From contig WBMZ01014013.1 in the NCBI GenBank assembly GCA_013400975.1, forward strand, positions 186,001 to 250,000: a stretch of 64,000 bases of DNA. The letters are read 5' to 3'. Shown in pieces: positions 47,551 through 59,447 of this stretch. The notes beneath the pieces are model-generated. The model made no database searches, was not told where the DNA came from, and saw only the letters and a program-made list of their open reading frames with translations. Origin of the DNA: Atrichornis clamosus. Lineage: Eukaryota > Chordata > Aves > Passeriformes > Menuridae. How positions within the stretch are numbered: position 1 is the stretch's first letter; each line of letters starts with the position of its first letter. The position numbers and the translations under genes are program-made.

Positions 47551-49904
47551 GTGAGTGTTCCCTCCCAAAAAGTTACCTCAGTTTTCTCAACACTTCCACT
47601 GGATAAAGAACATGAGCTGTATGTAAAAAATTACGACTGGGCTTTGCATTGAAAATTAGGACTTTGCCATGGCTCAGTACTGAATACCTGAAAGAACAAA
47701 GTGGTACTATGTGACAATTACTTAATGCAGAAAAATGGGATGTATTGGCTACGTTCCCATGTGGTACAATTTATCTCAGGTTTTTCTAGAACTTAACGCC
47801 ATTGACTTAGGGTATTTTCTGAAAACTTACAAGCTAAAAAAGTACAACTGCTGAAAACAGTAAGGCACAAAGAGTAGCAGGCTTTTTCTCAGGTTAGGTG
47901 TTTCCGTTCTCTTACTGGTGTGTCGAACAGAAAGCAACTTCTTTTTAAAAAATTGGAATAATTTTGCGTATTTCACAGTTTTAAAGCAGTTTTGTAAGCT
48001 CTGTTCGGTATTCATACTGTGGTAAAAACTACACAGTGTTGCTAATTTTTAAATGAACTGTACAATTAACATTGCCACTTTAATATTAGCACAGCAGTTA
48101 CTCTTCAAGTCGGTTGTATGAGAATCAATAAATTAAACACTTCCCTGTTCCAAGGTATATGCTAACCTATGCTCATTCTTGGAGGGAAAAAAATAATATA
48201 CACAACATTTCACCCTAAAGAATGTTAACAATTTTAAAATTTGTTTTTTTGAATGAAATAAACATACATTTGTTTTAAAAATCCCCATTAAAACAAACCA
48301 AAGCTCAAATAAACTAGACCTCTGAATAAAAGTTTAAATCTCAAGTAAAATTATCGATAAGCATTTGGTCTCATGTAATCTAAATCCAGCTTTTAGCTTT
48401 GAAAAAGTAACTTTTTTAATCAAATCACGTCTCACCAAGCATAGGTCTGGTCTTCACTTCCTATTCCATAAGAATGGATGCTCTACAAAAGCTCTAAATA
48501 GAATACCTACAAATGCAACATTTCTCTTGACTGCTGCTTTAATGATAGTTGGGGAATCATAGATGCACTTCACTTAGACTGCAGCCATGGACCAGCCGGT
48601 TCACTGGAATTTAAATAGAAACAAAACTCCAAAAGCCCAAAGGACAGCATTTCTTTCATTACTACAAACATTCTTAATAAAAAGAAAATTAAATAGTCAT
48701 GATGATTACAGCACTGAAAATATGAAATTTACAGTATTTAACTGAAAGGATGACTAAAGTCAAAGCACTTTTTACTGATTTTCCAATTAATTAATACTGC
48801 CACGAATCAAAGTCTCAGTGAGGAAGGCAGACAGACTTTCCAAAGAACACACACCAGTTCCAAAAGCAGAGATCTCAATTTTATCAAGTATGTTCATTAG
48901 GTCCTACCTCAGACACAGACATATTGAAAACCCCATATTTGTGATATATGACTCAACTGAAATACATACATTCCCATTTGAAGAATCTTTTTGAAATTAG
49001 ATTGTGTCTTCTAATCTAAAAACATTGCTAGCTGGGCGATTTTCATTTTTGTGAAATGACCAGTGGCACTTCATTTTAGGTAAAGGTTAATGATAAGTCC
49101 CCAACTTTATAAAATGCATTCCTCTGTAAAACAAACCAGAGCACTCTGGTGTCCAACACCAGAGACGAATGTTCACACACTCCAAAACAAATGGTTTTTG
49201 CATTTCAAGGTGACAAGTACAATGTCAGACACAATCAATCGATCACTGCATAATTATTATTGCAAATGATCCATATCCATGCTGCAAACCTTAAGGGGAA
49301 TTTAATGAAGCAGGAAGCACATCAATAATAAGATCTCTTTCGGTCTCTCTTAAATCTCACGATTCACAAATATGTTGTCACATTTTATTCTTCCTTGAGT
49401 TCCTGCAATTATATTTGAGGAGAAACTGACTGAAAAGTTAAATCCAAACATGCATAATCTATTCCTGTCTGAAAGGATTCCCTCACTGTATTATAGATAC
49501 ACCACAAAAAATTAAATATATAAAACTCTACAAATGCAACAATGTCTCGAAACTTGAAATGCCAATAATCAGACTTAGTCTAACATGGTAGGCTGACTTA
49601 AATCTGTGTTGTGCCCACAGAGGAACACACGTGGGACCCAGGAAGAGCGAGAAGGAGCTGCAGAGAGAAACGCCTGTGTCCTGACTGCAATCCGTCCATG
49701 TCTCTCACTGCTTCGCTGAAGAAAGGGAGTTTAACTTGTGGTGATAACAAGAAGAGTGCTTGGTTTTGTTTTCCACTACTTGAATCAGAAATTCCATTGC
49801 CAAGCTCAATTGTCAGAAATGATAATTGGCAATAAATAAAGCCATTTCTGCCAAGGCAAGAGTGTTTAGTCTGTGACAGCGATCACTAAGTGATCTCCCT
49901 GTCT
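47551..49904. other. Unique AT-rich non-coding DNA
   Basis: Around 49603-49740 the sequence is GC-richer, follows a plausible acceptor ('tgttgtgcccacag' ending at 49620) and stays open on the plus strand to 49835, but no donor stands out. No named repeat or RNA gene was recognised. Confidence 0.52.
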
Positions 49905-50017
49905 TTCTGCTGTTCAACGGGCTTTCTCACTCCAGTTCTGCATGTTCTCCTCCCTCCCTGTCCCACTGAGGTGGAGACTGAGCAGGAATTTGGCTGCCAG
50001 CTGGGTCCAACCCATCA
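49905..50017 (+). mobile_element. Decayed avian ERVL-type LTR tail
   Basis: The order 'ctgctgttcaacgggctttc' (consensus 'ctattaaactgtctttatc'), 'tctcctccctccctgtccca' (consensus 'tctctcccccatccca'), 'gagactgagcaggaatttgg' and 'ctgccagctgggtccaaccc' matches the LTR end. The consensus of the last block is 'ttgccggctggggttaaacc', and the fragment closes in 'atca'. It is much more diverged than the copy at 5.0 kb, suggesting an older insertion. The assignment is by eye. Confidence 0.55.
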
Positions 50018-53000
50018 AACAACTGCCACCCTGGAGGGGAAAGAATATCTAGTGTGTTAGAACCCTAAGTGAAAAGCAGTCATTTCTGCAGAAATGTTGG
50101 ACTTCAGCTTTCTGGTCGCAGTAAGAACAGGTGTATTTCCATACTAGGTTGTTACAAGGACCCAAACAGATTCATCTGTTTGGCAAGGAAGGAGTATCAA
50201 TCCAGGAGCAGAAGGGAAAAACAGAGCCATATGGAAAGACATCAAAAGAAGATGTGAACAGATATCTAGACTTCGATTAATAAACATCCCCTTTTGTTGA
50301 TTAAACTCTGAGGCAGTCAAATGGGTTATAAAAGGTAAATCCAGCCTAACACCATTGGCACATAAAAGTGAAAAACATGCAAAAATAAGCAAAATCTTGG
50401 ACTATGACAACTTCTTGAACAGGCATACTTCACTGGAATAAATATCCAAAAGCAACCCATCAAGAAATTCATCTCAAGACATGAACAAGGTTTCTCAACT
50501 GCTCAGAAAAATCTTCAGGACTTCCTCATTCTTCACCAACTAAGACCATTCAAACAGTAGCTAAGATTTTACAGTTTTAGATGTAATAACAAACACACCA
50601 GATGGTCACAGAAGTGGTATTTAGGAAGGATTTCCACTAAGAGCTAATAATAATACTGGGACAATAGGAAGACTCTAACCTGCTCACTCAGCCACATTTC
50701 ATGCAGCCTTTGTTCAATTTTTTCCTCACAACAACATCCCTGGACTGATAAAGACACCCACGCAGTTCATTCAAAGCTCTGATGGAAACCAATGCTATTA
50801 GGAGGGACAAGAGGAAGATAAGGTTAATTGGACAAATGTAACTTCTGCTAAAGTAAGGGGAGGAAATAGGTTCAGTAATTAAAACATACAGAGTATATAA
50901 CGCACCCTCAGAAGAGAACAGAGCAAGTCTGTCATACTGCTTTACACAAAATCCATGGATTCTACTGGAAGAATTAATAATAATACATACATTCTTGATG
51001 TGTTGCTGAAACTCAATTTCACCAAACATTAGCACTTATTTGTGTGTGCTTGTGTCCAAGGAGATGCATATTGTTGTTATAAACCAAAACTGCCACTATT
51101 ATGCAGTGCTGGACAGAATGGAGCATCATCCTGATTTGTTCTCTTGCTTGCATTTTTACCCCACATCAGTAATAGAATGGTGTTTTACTGTAGCAGGACA
51201 AGAAAACCCTTCAAGACTGAATGTACTGGGTAGCCAAAAGTTACTGTCAAATTGAAATGGCTTTTCCCTTCTATTTCATTTCTCTTTTCATGCTAAAAAA
51301 GATGATTTTGCTAAGTGTCTTTATGCTTTGCATGCTAGTGTGATTTTTACGTTCTGTCATCACAACACAAATTATTATACAAATGATTTTAAAGCCAACT
51401 TATGCATATGTTGCAATAGATACGTAAAGATAACCTACTGAGAATTGTCTTAGGTTCCATCATAACTAATTGTAATCCTGCTTTCATTCAACATCTCTGT
51501 CAGTCCTTTCACTTTAACCATCAAGATTGTAGATTTATAAACTGTAATACTTCATTATTCAAGTTTATTGAGTCAGATGCCCTTGAAGACCCTTAATATT
51601 CATATCAGCATACTCTATTATGAAATCATTTTGTATTTTTCTGTGTTAATAATAAAAGGTACATATTTATTCAACATCAGTGGTCAGGCAGTCGGATACA
51701 GGGGATGAAGCTACACGTTTTATTCAAGGTCTCAGTGGAAAGCAGAATGAGGATCATTTTGACTCTGAAGATACCTGCAGATTTTCAGCTAATATGTTTG
51801 ATTTTCCTTAACTAAAAAGATCTAAATACTTTGATTACTCAATAATTCTATGTAACAAAATCTATACTGCTGAAGTGCTCCACTGACAATGTTTTCAACA
51901 TAGTGATTTATTCTTTCAGCTTAGTTCATAGAGTGTCTCACTGTCTGTAGCTCCTCAAGCACAGTGAGTGGTGCATTTTGTCTTAGCCCAGGATGTTACT
52001 GAGAGTCCTCATTTAGGAGAGCAATGCTTTGGTTAATGCACACAATGCCAGTGCTGCAAAATACATTGTAAGTAAAGTCACTCAAAAAAATATGAGTGTT
52101 GTGTTTGCTCCTTACTCCAACTTTTAAAATTCTTAGGTTTTGTTCCTTTATTTTATGGTTTTAGTCATCTTCACATCTGTTTAGGGTTCTCATTTCCTTT
52201 AGAAAAAAAGCCTTTACAGACTTGTCCCGTGGCACTTGGAGCACAAGTTAGGTTTGCAATGACACCCTTCTCCAAGTCAGGAGAAAGGCACACTCTGTGC
52301 CTGCATACATTTGTCAGTGCATAAAATCTGTAAGATTCTGGTCAGCTGAATAAAATACCATCTGCTTTTGAATATGTGAACTGACACAGGCTCCTATACG
52401 TGTATTAAGATGTCTCTAAATAGGAGAAGATTACTGGCAAAAGCACCAGCAATGCAACCATAAAGGAATTTAAACTGCTAAATATCCAGACTAAATTTCT
52501 GCTACAGTCTTTCTGTTACTGCCTCTTCCTCCAGCATTCTCTCCAGATGTTCATCCAACAAACGTTTGGCTAATGCAGACAAGTGCAGTTCTCTATATTG
52601 GACCCAAAAGCTTTATTCCACAGAGTTGTCAAAACAGTGTCCTCTTGCCAGAAGAAATTATCTTGTTGCTATTGCATACACATTTTTTTTCAATTTGTTT
52701 CTCTGTATCTGCCTACTCTGGTTTTGGGAAAAAAACCAAATTTCATTTGCTGACATGCTTTCTGCCTGATTTGATCAAGTATCATTCTGAAGCTGCTACT
52801 GAAAAATCTCTGCTAAATATATACAAAATTTCTGACAACTCATTCTCATTATTAAAAAGAACAGCAGACTGACAGGAATGAAGCACACCTCTGACTAACC
52901 AGACATTAATGAGATGTTTATACAATTTATAAAATTGTAGGTAATTTTAGTTCAGCCTTTTCATAGCATATAACAAAATATGGAAAAATAAGAATTTGTA

Positions 53001-53438
53001 TTTTAAACCTGTGTTTACCAATCATTTTGTTCTATTTTTTCATACAAGAATGTTTAATTGCATGTGACTTCTTCATGAAATGTATTAACGTTAAACTCTC
53101 GACTTAACTCAGAATATGAAAGTTGAACCTGAGGTTGGTGAGAACTCAAAACAATTCAATCTGAACAACCAGATGAAAACAAGCAACCATGGAACTGTTT
53201 GCTTGGGAATCAAGCAGTTGTTTGTGCTGTCAAGTAGACAAACTATGCTTATTTTTGAAAATATGAAAAAGAGGAGGAGGAGGAATCCTATACAGAAAGA
53301 GGGGGGTTGGAAGGCTGTGGACTCTTTGAGATTCTGAGCAGTCTCATCTTTCAGCCATCAACTTTCATTTCACCCACCAATAGTTACACTGCTTTATCCA
53401 GGGTAAGCACAAGTCAGCAACTTTAGAACCCTCTAACC
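50018..53438. other. Unique AT-rich non-coding DNA
   Basis: Open frames at 50688-51035 (minus, 115 codons) and 52566-52872 (plus, two overlapping frames) show no recognisable domain. No named repeat or RNA gene was seen. Confidence 0.57.
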
Positions 53439-53455
53439 AAAAAAAAAAAAAAAAA
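53439..53455. repeat. A17 homopolymer
   Basis: Seventeen consecutive A. The preceding 100 bases match no retroposon I know. Confidence 0.9.
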
Positions 53456-54813
53456 TTCACTTACTTGTTACATTCTGAGAAAATCCCGACATCTTTGGGG
53501 AGGTGAGTTACACAGTAAATGTGAATGATAATCTGCAGTGACGGAGAACACCTTAAATCATCACTGCAACAATCTTGTGGTGGGGAGAAAGGTGAGTTAA
53601 ACTGCAGCAGGATCAGGATGTAAAAGGGTCTCTATGCCTCAGGGAGAATAAGGGTCCTGTTGACTTCAGGATTTAACTCTAGTTCCGAAATCAGTAATGC
53701 TTGAAAGCCCTCACAGTTTCTTGGTCAGGATGAGCTCTGACAGTGATGGACTCTGAGTCCTGCAGCACAGGTGCCTAAAGTGCCACACCAAAAAAAGTTC
53801 TCCTTTGTCCAGGGGAGGAGGAGACTGTAAATATAAACATCATTTAATTGCTTGGGCTGTCAACAAATATGGATTTCCCTTGGCAGGGTTAACAGTACTA
53901 AAACCTTTCTCTACTTTTTGAAGTCTTGAAGTATTTAAAATCAACAACTAATTAAGACTGTTCATTCAACAGACTGAATTTGTGTCTGCATTCTGCATTC
54001 CTGCACAGTTTTTAGTTAGATAAACTTTTTCTTTGTAAATATGGCAAAATGTTTCTTCATTATACATAAAATGAAAAAACAGGTAAGCACTGCCACATAA
54101 AGGGGTAAATAGTATGAAAAATCTCAATCAATGCAATAATTTTGCACCCATTAAAAAGGGGAAGGCTACATTTTCACACAAGTTGGCTACTTTAAATTTT
54201 AATAATATTGCTGAGAAGCTTTTTATAATTATATAAAATATTGATGTGATGCCAGGAGAAAGCATTTCAAGTGCTGCTGTGAGTTTATACCTTGCACCTA
54301 CATATGTTAAAAGCCTCTTGTTTACATACTGCATCTTTTATACATACTGCAACTCAGATACATATAATGTCCACTTAATGTATAGACTTTAAAAAGCGTA
54401 ACATTTCAGAAATAAACTGTCTATTAATACAAATCCTCTACTTCCTCTTTTTCTAAAAACCACAAAATAATAATGTTCTGCTATGATTAAAAAGAAAGTT
54501 CATTCTCTGCTCCTTCCTACTCATCTCATTTTGAGATTTTATACAAATAATTTGGACTAGGAAAGTTCAACTGCAAATGGTAAGAATGCTTAATACCTAG
54601 GGGTAGTAGTGCCAAAAGAGAGACAGGCTGTTTAAAGAATTCTGCTAATCAAAAAACCAACAAAACAGACATCATAAAACGTAAATAAAAAGGACAAAAT
54701 AAAAATTGAATGGATACACTTCTAAATGTGAAATATCAATTACTAGAAGCCTTGGAAACCGGGAAGTGGCACCATGAGAAACTACTTATTACTGTGGGAT
54801 TTTGCTTAAAGCA
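53456..54813. other. Unique non-coding DNA
   Basis: No gene or named repeat. The stretch at 53610-53830 is more balanced in composition and could be an old unrecognised repeat. Confidence 0.55.
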
Positions 54814-54831
54814 TGTGTATATATATACACA
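54814..54831. repeat. Perfect 18-bp palindrome of TG/TA/CA steps
   Basis: The sequence 'tgtgtatatatatacaca' is its own reverse complement. It is a small alternating purine-pyrimidine palindrome that could extrude as a hairpin. No function is implied. Confidence 0.9.
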
Positions 54832-56811
54832 CATCTCTAAAAAGAATAACTAGAAAAGTTCAGCAGTAATATAAATTACAGCACACTGAAGGTAACAGAA
54901 ACCTGCATAGCTACCTGCAAGAAAACGTATTTCATTTAAATTTCAAATTAACGAAGGTCCCTAGGCTTGGGGAGAGGGAAGTTCCCTGGCTTTTAAACCT
55001 TTTGAGCTTGTACCACAAAGAAACAGAATACTACAGAATACATGTCCTTTCACCTCAGAAAGCAGGGTTTATCCTCAAATATTTACTGTGCACCTCTTTT
55101 GGATGATGGTAACTATAACACCACAATACAAACTGAATGAAAGACAAACTACTGCAATTGAGTGATCTGATTTATAAATCTAAAGCCAGAACAAAACTAA
55201 TGCTTGCACTAGCAGCAATACAGCCTCAACAAAAAATCATGGGAAGGGTTAAAAACAAGCAGCAATCGGGGTTGCTTTTAAATGCACAGATACACTTGTG
55301 AAAATTAAAGTGAGTTGTACTACAGAACAGAAAAAAAGAAAAAGACAAAATCATAAGGCTCAGTGATTGGTGAGCTCCCAAAACGATAGCACAGGTCAAA
55401 GTAGTGAAATAAGAAACTTTTAAGTCTGCATACAGTGCCTTTTGCACAGCTGACAAAAGCTACTGAGATCCACTGGAGGGTCAACAGAAATTAGAATAAA
55501 CCAGAGGGAGATTTACAGCATGAACTACAGGCGATTTAAAAAGAGAAGGAGTGATTACTGATAATATCCCTAAGACTTAAACGTTGCTCCTCTGCAGCTT
55601 GTTTTTCAGAGGTGGCCCAGATTAGCTGCACGCCTGTCTATTTTTACATACATTTAAATTAAATAAATAAATAGATTGTCAAATGAGATTAGTTTAAAAT
55701 ATTTTCCCAGAAGATGTACAGGCTTTGAAGAGGAACACAGAAATGCTTTTAAGTATGAATATTTGTTCACTTATTTTTTGTGGGGTTTTTTGCTAAGAAA
55801 AAAACATTCTGTATTGAAACCTGGGTGAATTCACAGGTTAATAGTTTTATTAATTCACAACATACATGCCACAGCACAACGTTATTTTTGAGGTGAGCGG
55901 ATTTTGCTGCAAGGAATACGAACAATGCTGAACATAAAAACCACAGGAATAGGAATATTATATCTATTTCTTTATCTGCAGATGTCAATTGCCAGAAACT
56001 TCAAAAGCCAAGACAGACTGTGACAAGTAGTATAAAAACAGCTAGGTTAAGTAACAAACATTAGAAGTTTTAATCACATTAAGACTGTTTCATTTCTTAC
56101 AAAGAAAGCAAATTCTTAACAGCCACAAGTGATGCAGCATTCGCTCTATGACTGAACCACACAGTGAATCTTAAACAATTGTAATATGTTCTAAGGCAAT
56201 GAAAAGAAAGCAGTGCGCTCTGCCACATCCTGCAAATCCTGAAAATAAATTGCAGCTCCATGTTAATGAACTGGTTTGTTTAAACTCTCCCTGGAAATGC
56301 AAGCACATGTACTGCACACCAGCCACGCCACCCTGCAGCACACACACCTTCACAGAGCAGAAAACATGCTGGGACTACGGGCTAAAACCCACAGTCCCAA
56401 AGTCAATTTATTAATAAAAGATTGACATGGAGAGAGACACTACCTACCCACAAATACATCATCATCTTGAACGAAATCAAGGGCTCTGTCAGCAAACAGA
56501 AGTCTCCTTACTTCACCAAGTATGTCTGGAAGGAAAACTGAAAACAGAGGGTAGAAAATCTTGCCTTTTTCTGTCAAGTCCTCACAGTTCTCTTCTCATA
56601 CAAGGTATTTTTTTTAGTTTGTTTATGAGAATAGCATTCGTTCAGTGGCTCTTTCTGCGTGTGAAGTGACTTGCTTCAGGCTGTCTTTTTTCTTCCCTTT
56701 TCCTCCCTAACTCAGTCTGTCCTTTCTTTACTGTCAAGCTTGCTTAGGTAACAGTTCTTGGTGTATCTATTTAATGAGCAGGTCCGTGCACTAAAGGCAG
56801 CCAACTACACT
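54832..56811. other. Unique AT-rich non-coding DNA
   Basis: A short (AAAT)n run lies near 55658-55673. Small open frames show no domain. No RNA gene or named repeat was recognised. Confidence 0.58.
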
Positions 56812-56864
56812 GGAGAGAGAGGGGGGGAGAAAAAAAAAAAAAAAGTAATAATAAATAAATAAAT
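56812..56864. repeat. Compound GA/G/A-run and (TAAA)n simple repeat
   Basis: 'gagagag' followed by a G7, a run of about 15 A, then TAATAATAAATAAATAAAT. Such tracts are prone to length errors in sequencing and assembly. Confidence 0.9.
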
Positions 56865-57219
56865 GGGAATATACCACTTCCTGATTATTATTATGGGATC
56901 TACAGACGCCCCCTCCGTAGGAATCTATAGGAGGATTTCTAAGACGTCTTGAGGGAGGGGGGGGAATCCTCAGAGTGACTCCGGTGGCACTCAAGCCATC
57001 ACCTCTCCCTGCTCAAGGACCCAGTTCACAAATCCTGCATTTGAGAATTTTTTAAACTCAAAGCAAAGCTCCTACAGAAAAGAAAGGAACATGTACTGCA
57101 CCCTGCTTCTCCTTTATCTCTTTAAATGCACTTCAGATAAAAGCTGCATCCAGTCAGGTCAAGGCCTTTCCCAATCTTATTACGCTCGCACAGGAGTGTT
57201 CAACACACTTTTCTACAGC
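56865..57219. other. Unique non-coding DNA with a CpG-retaining patch
   Basis: 56900-57000 holds several CpGs and a G9 run near 56950. No gene or repeat family was recognised. Confidence 0.5.
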
Positions 57220-57660
57220 CATCTACTGACTCCAGAGCGCTATTGCTGCTGCTCCTGCTGCTGGGAGAGCACTGCCAGCGTGAGGGACAGCCAATACGGA
57301 CAGTAAATCACCCCACAGGAAAGGTGTTTATGCTAATTGAATTTTTGTTTTGGTAGAGCTGTGGGGTTTTTTTCCTTACCATAATACATATTTTAAAATC
57401 AAAGTTAGAATTGTGATTTGCATATTTAACAAATGCTAATAAAGAGAACTGGATCTTTTGCCTTTTTTTGTTGTGGTTGTTAAGTTGAAGGTACTTTATG
57501 CAAATGAGCGAGCATGCAAGGGACTTGGGGTTTTGATGGCAACTTAGATTTTTATCCTTTGCTACAAGAAACTATTTTTAACTCATTTGATCCATCTCAT
57601 TAAAACACACAATATACTTAGTAAATCGATCAGCTGCATCCTCAGGTGAGAAACAATTAC
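57220..57660. promoter_or_regulatory. Candidate enhancer with two inverted octamer (POU) sites
   Basis: A perfect ATTTGCAT lies at 57416-57423 and its reverse complement ATGCAAAT at 57498-57505, 82 bases apart start to start. Around them are TAATTGAATTT and TGCTAATAAAG homeodomain-type words near 57335 and 57433, a CTG-rich run (57245-57263) and an ATCGATCAGCTG block near 57625. Octamers bind POU-domain factors. The spacing, repeat-free context and motif density suggest a conserved regulatory element, but conservation was not tested. Confidence 0.35.
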
Positions 57661-59432
57661 ACAATGTAAAGGAGACAAACTTCAGTCACTTTTAAGGCTG
57701 TATTATTGGACTTGAAAATGATCCCTGACCTTGTGAACTGGTGCACATCACACCGTGACCACGCTGTGCTCCGGGTATCGATGTGGAAAGCTACACACTC
57801 AGTCTGGCCACTGACTGCAGCAACTACTACAGTACGCACATCATGATTATAAATCAATAATAACTAAAAAGAGGAGGTTTAAAAATGGCCATGGGAATGA
57901 GATTAAACAGAATTTCTGCCTTGTTTTTATGTTTGATTATTGATTCGTTATCTTTGGTCACAGACTCTGCACTTCTTTAAAAAAAAAACCAAAAAACAGT
58001 CGTTCTTTTCAACTAAAGACTCCAGTCCATTTACATATTCAGCCTAACCATACAAGGCAAAATGTCACCTAAATAATTAAAACGCATTAACTAGATTGCA
58101 CAATCACTCCCTGCACCAGGGCAGGTGGCAAATGGAGAGGCACCTGCTGAAACAGCCCATAAGGAGGAGACACAAGAGCAAAGCAAGACTGGGGGGAGCA
58201 AACTAAAATCCAAACCCACTGGAATCTGCCACCAGGGTGAAGTCCAAATACAAATAACTGCTGTACCCCTACCAGCTCAGAGCTGATTCAACAGAAAAAT
58301 GAAACAATCCATTCACGTGGCACGTTATGCTAAAATTTCTATAGAGTTTACACAGATAAACAGATACAGATATACACATGGAGATGTTTATGCTTGATCT
58401 GCAAAATACTATGGCCAGGAAAAACACTGTTGCCTCTTTTGGTGGAGGCAGAAAAGATTTAACATACTAATTACTAAAGTGATAACTTTTACTGTAATGT
58501 GCAACAAGAAGAACGTTTTAAGTAAGTTTAGTGCAGTTTCATAAAGCAAAGCCACTTCCTTCTCACAGGTAGACTTCAAGAGGATAAGGAAAATGTTTTG
58601 TTTCCAGTTTTGAATTGTTTAAATCACCTGTCAGTTCAACCAGCAGTGTTCAGCACTCTATCAGGCCTAACCCAGGCACCTTTAAGCTGTACACTCTCAC
58701 CTCATTTAGACTTCTGCATAGTGCACTGTGTTCTGGAGTCAGTTACACTGTAATAAACTCGAAATATCATGTTAGAATGAATTAGATTATACTGGTTAGG
58801 CTGAAAATACATTTTCTGATAATGTATCTGAACATCTGCCAGCCAGCAGTCCTTTCTATCTGTGCACCTCAACTGAACACAGGAGGCTTTAGAATTTTCA
58901 AAGGCTGGTTAAAGATTTTATTAATATGATAAAAGACTGTGCACAGCTATTGCCTATAAATCACTTCTGCATCAAAATTTCCCTGTTTTGGAGCATAGGC
59001 AGCATATAAAACTTCAGGGAATAGTGTCCCAAGGCTTTCAACTAATCTTTCTGAATGCTAAATTCTCTTCATTATTAAATTGGTTACTCAGTCAATTCTT
59101 CATATCTTTTTCCTTCAAACAAGAGGAACAATTTCTAATACTGCTGAACAAAACCATTCATTTGAAGAGTTTTATTTTTAGTACTGACAGGTACTTTCAG
59201 CTTCAGAACCAGCCTTTCTGTGTGAGCTCATACCATGGCCTTAACTTTTATAATCAATCAGAATACCATTTATTTTCACTACAGAATCACAAGGGATTGG
59301 TGAGATATTAAGGGTAGATAAAAATAGTTGGTAATAGCAAAAATGAAATAATAAATTTTGTATTCATAATTAATCAAGATTAGTTATATATGTGATCAGC
59401 ACATTCTTATTGGCACCTAAACAGTTCCCATT
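57661..59432. other. Unique AT-rich non-coding DNA
   Basis: No gene or named repeat. A 107-codon plus frame at 58988-59311 has no domain. Sequence at 58900-58970 is ATTAAT-rich and might be regulatory. Confidence 0.57.
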
Positions 59433-59447
59433 AAAAAAAAAAAAAAA
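59433..59447. repeat. A15 homopolymer
   Basis: Fifteen consecutive A, with no recognised retroposon upstream. Confidence 0.9.
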
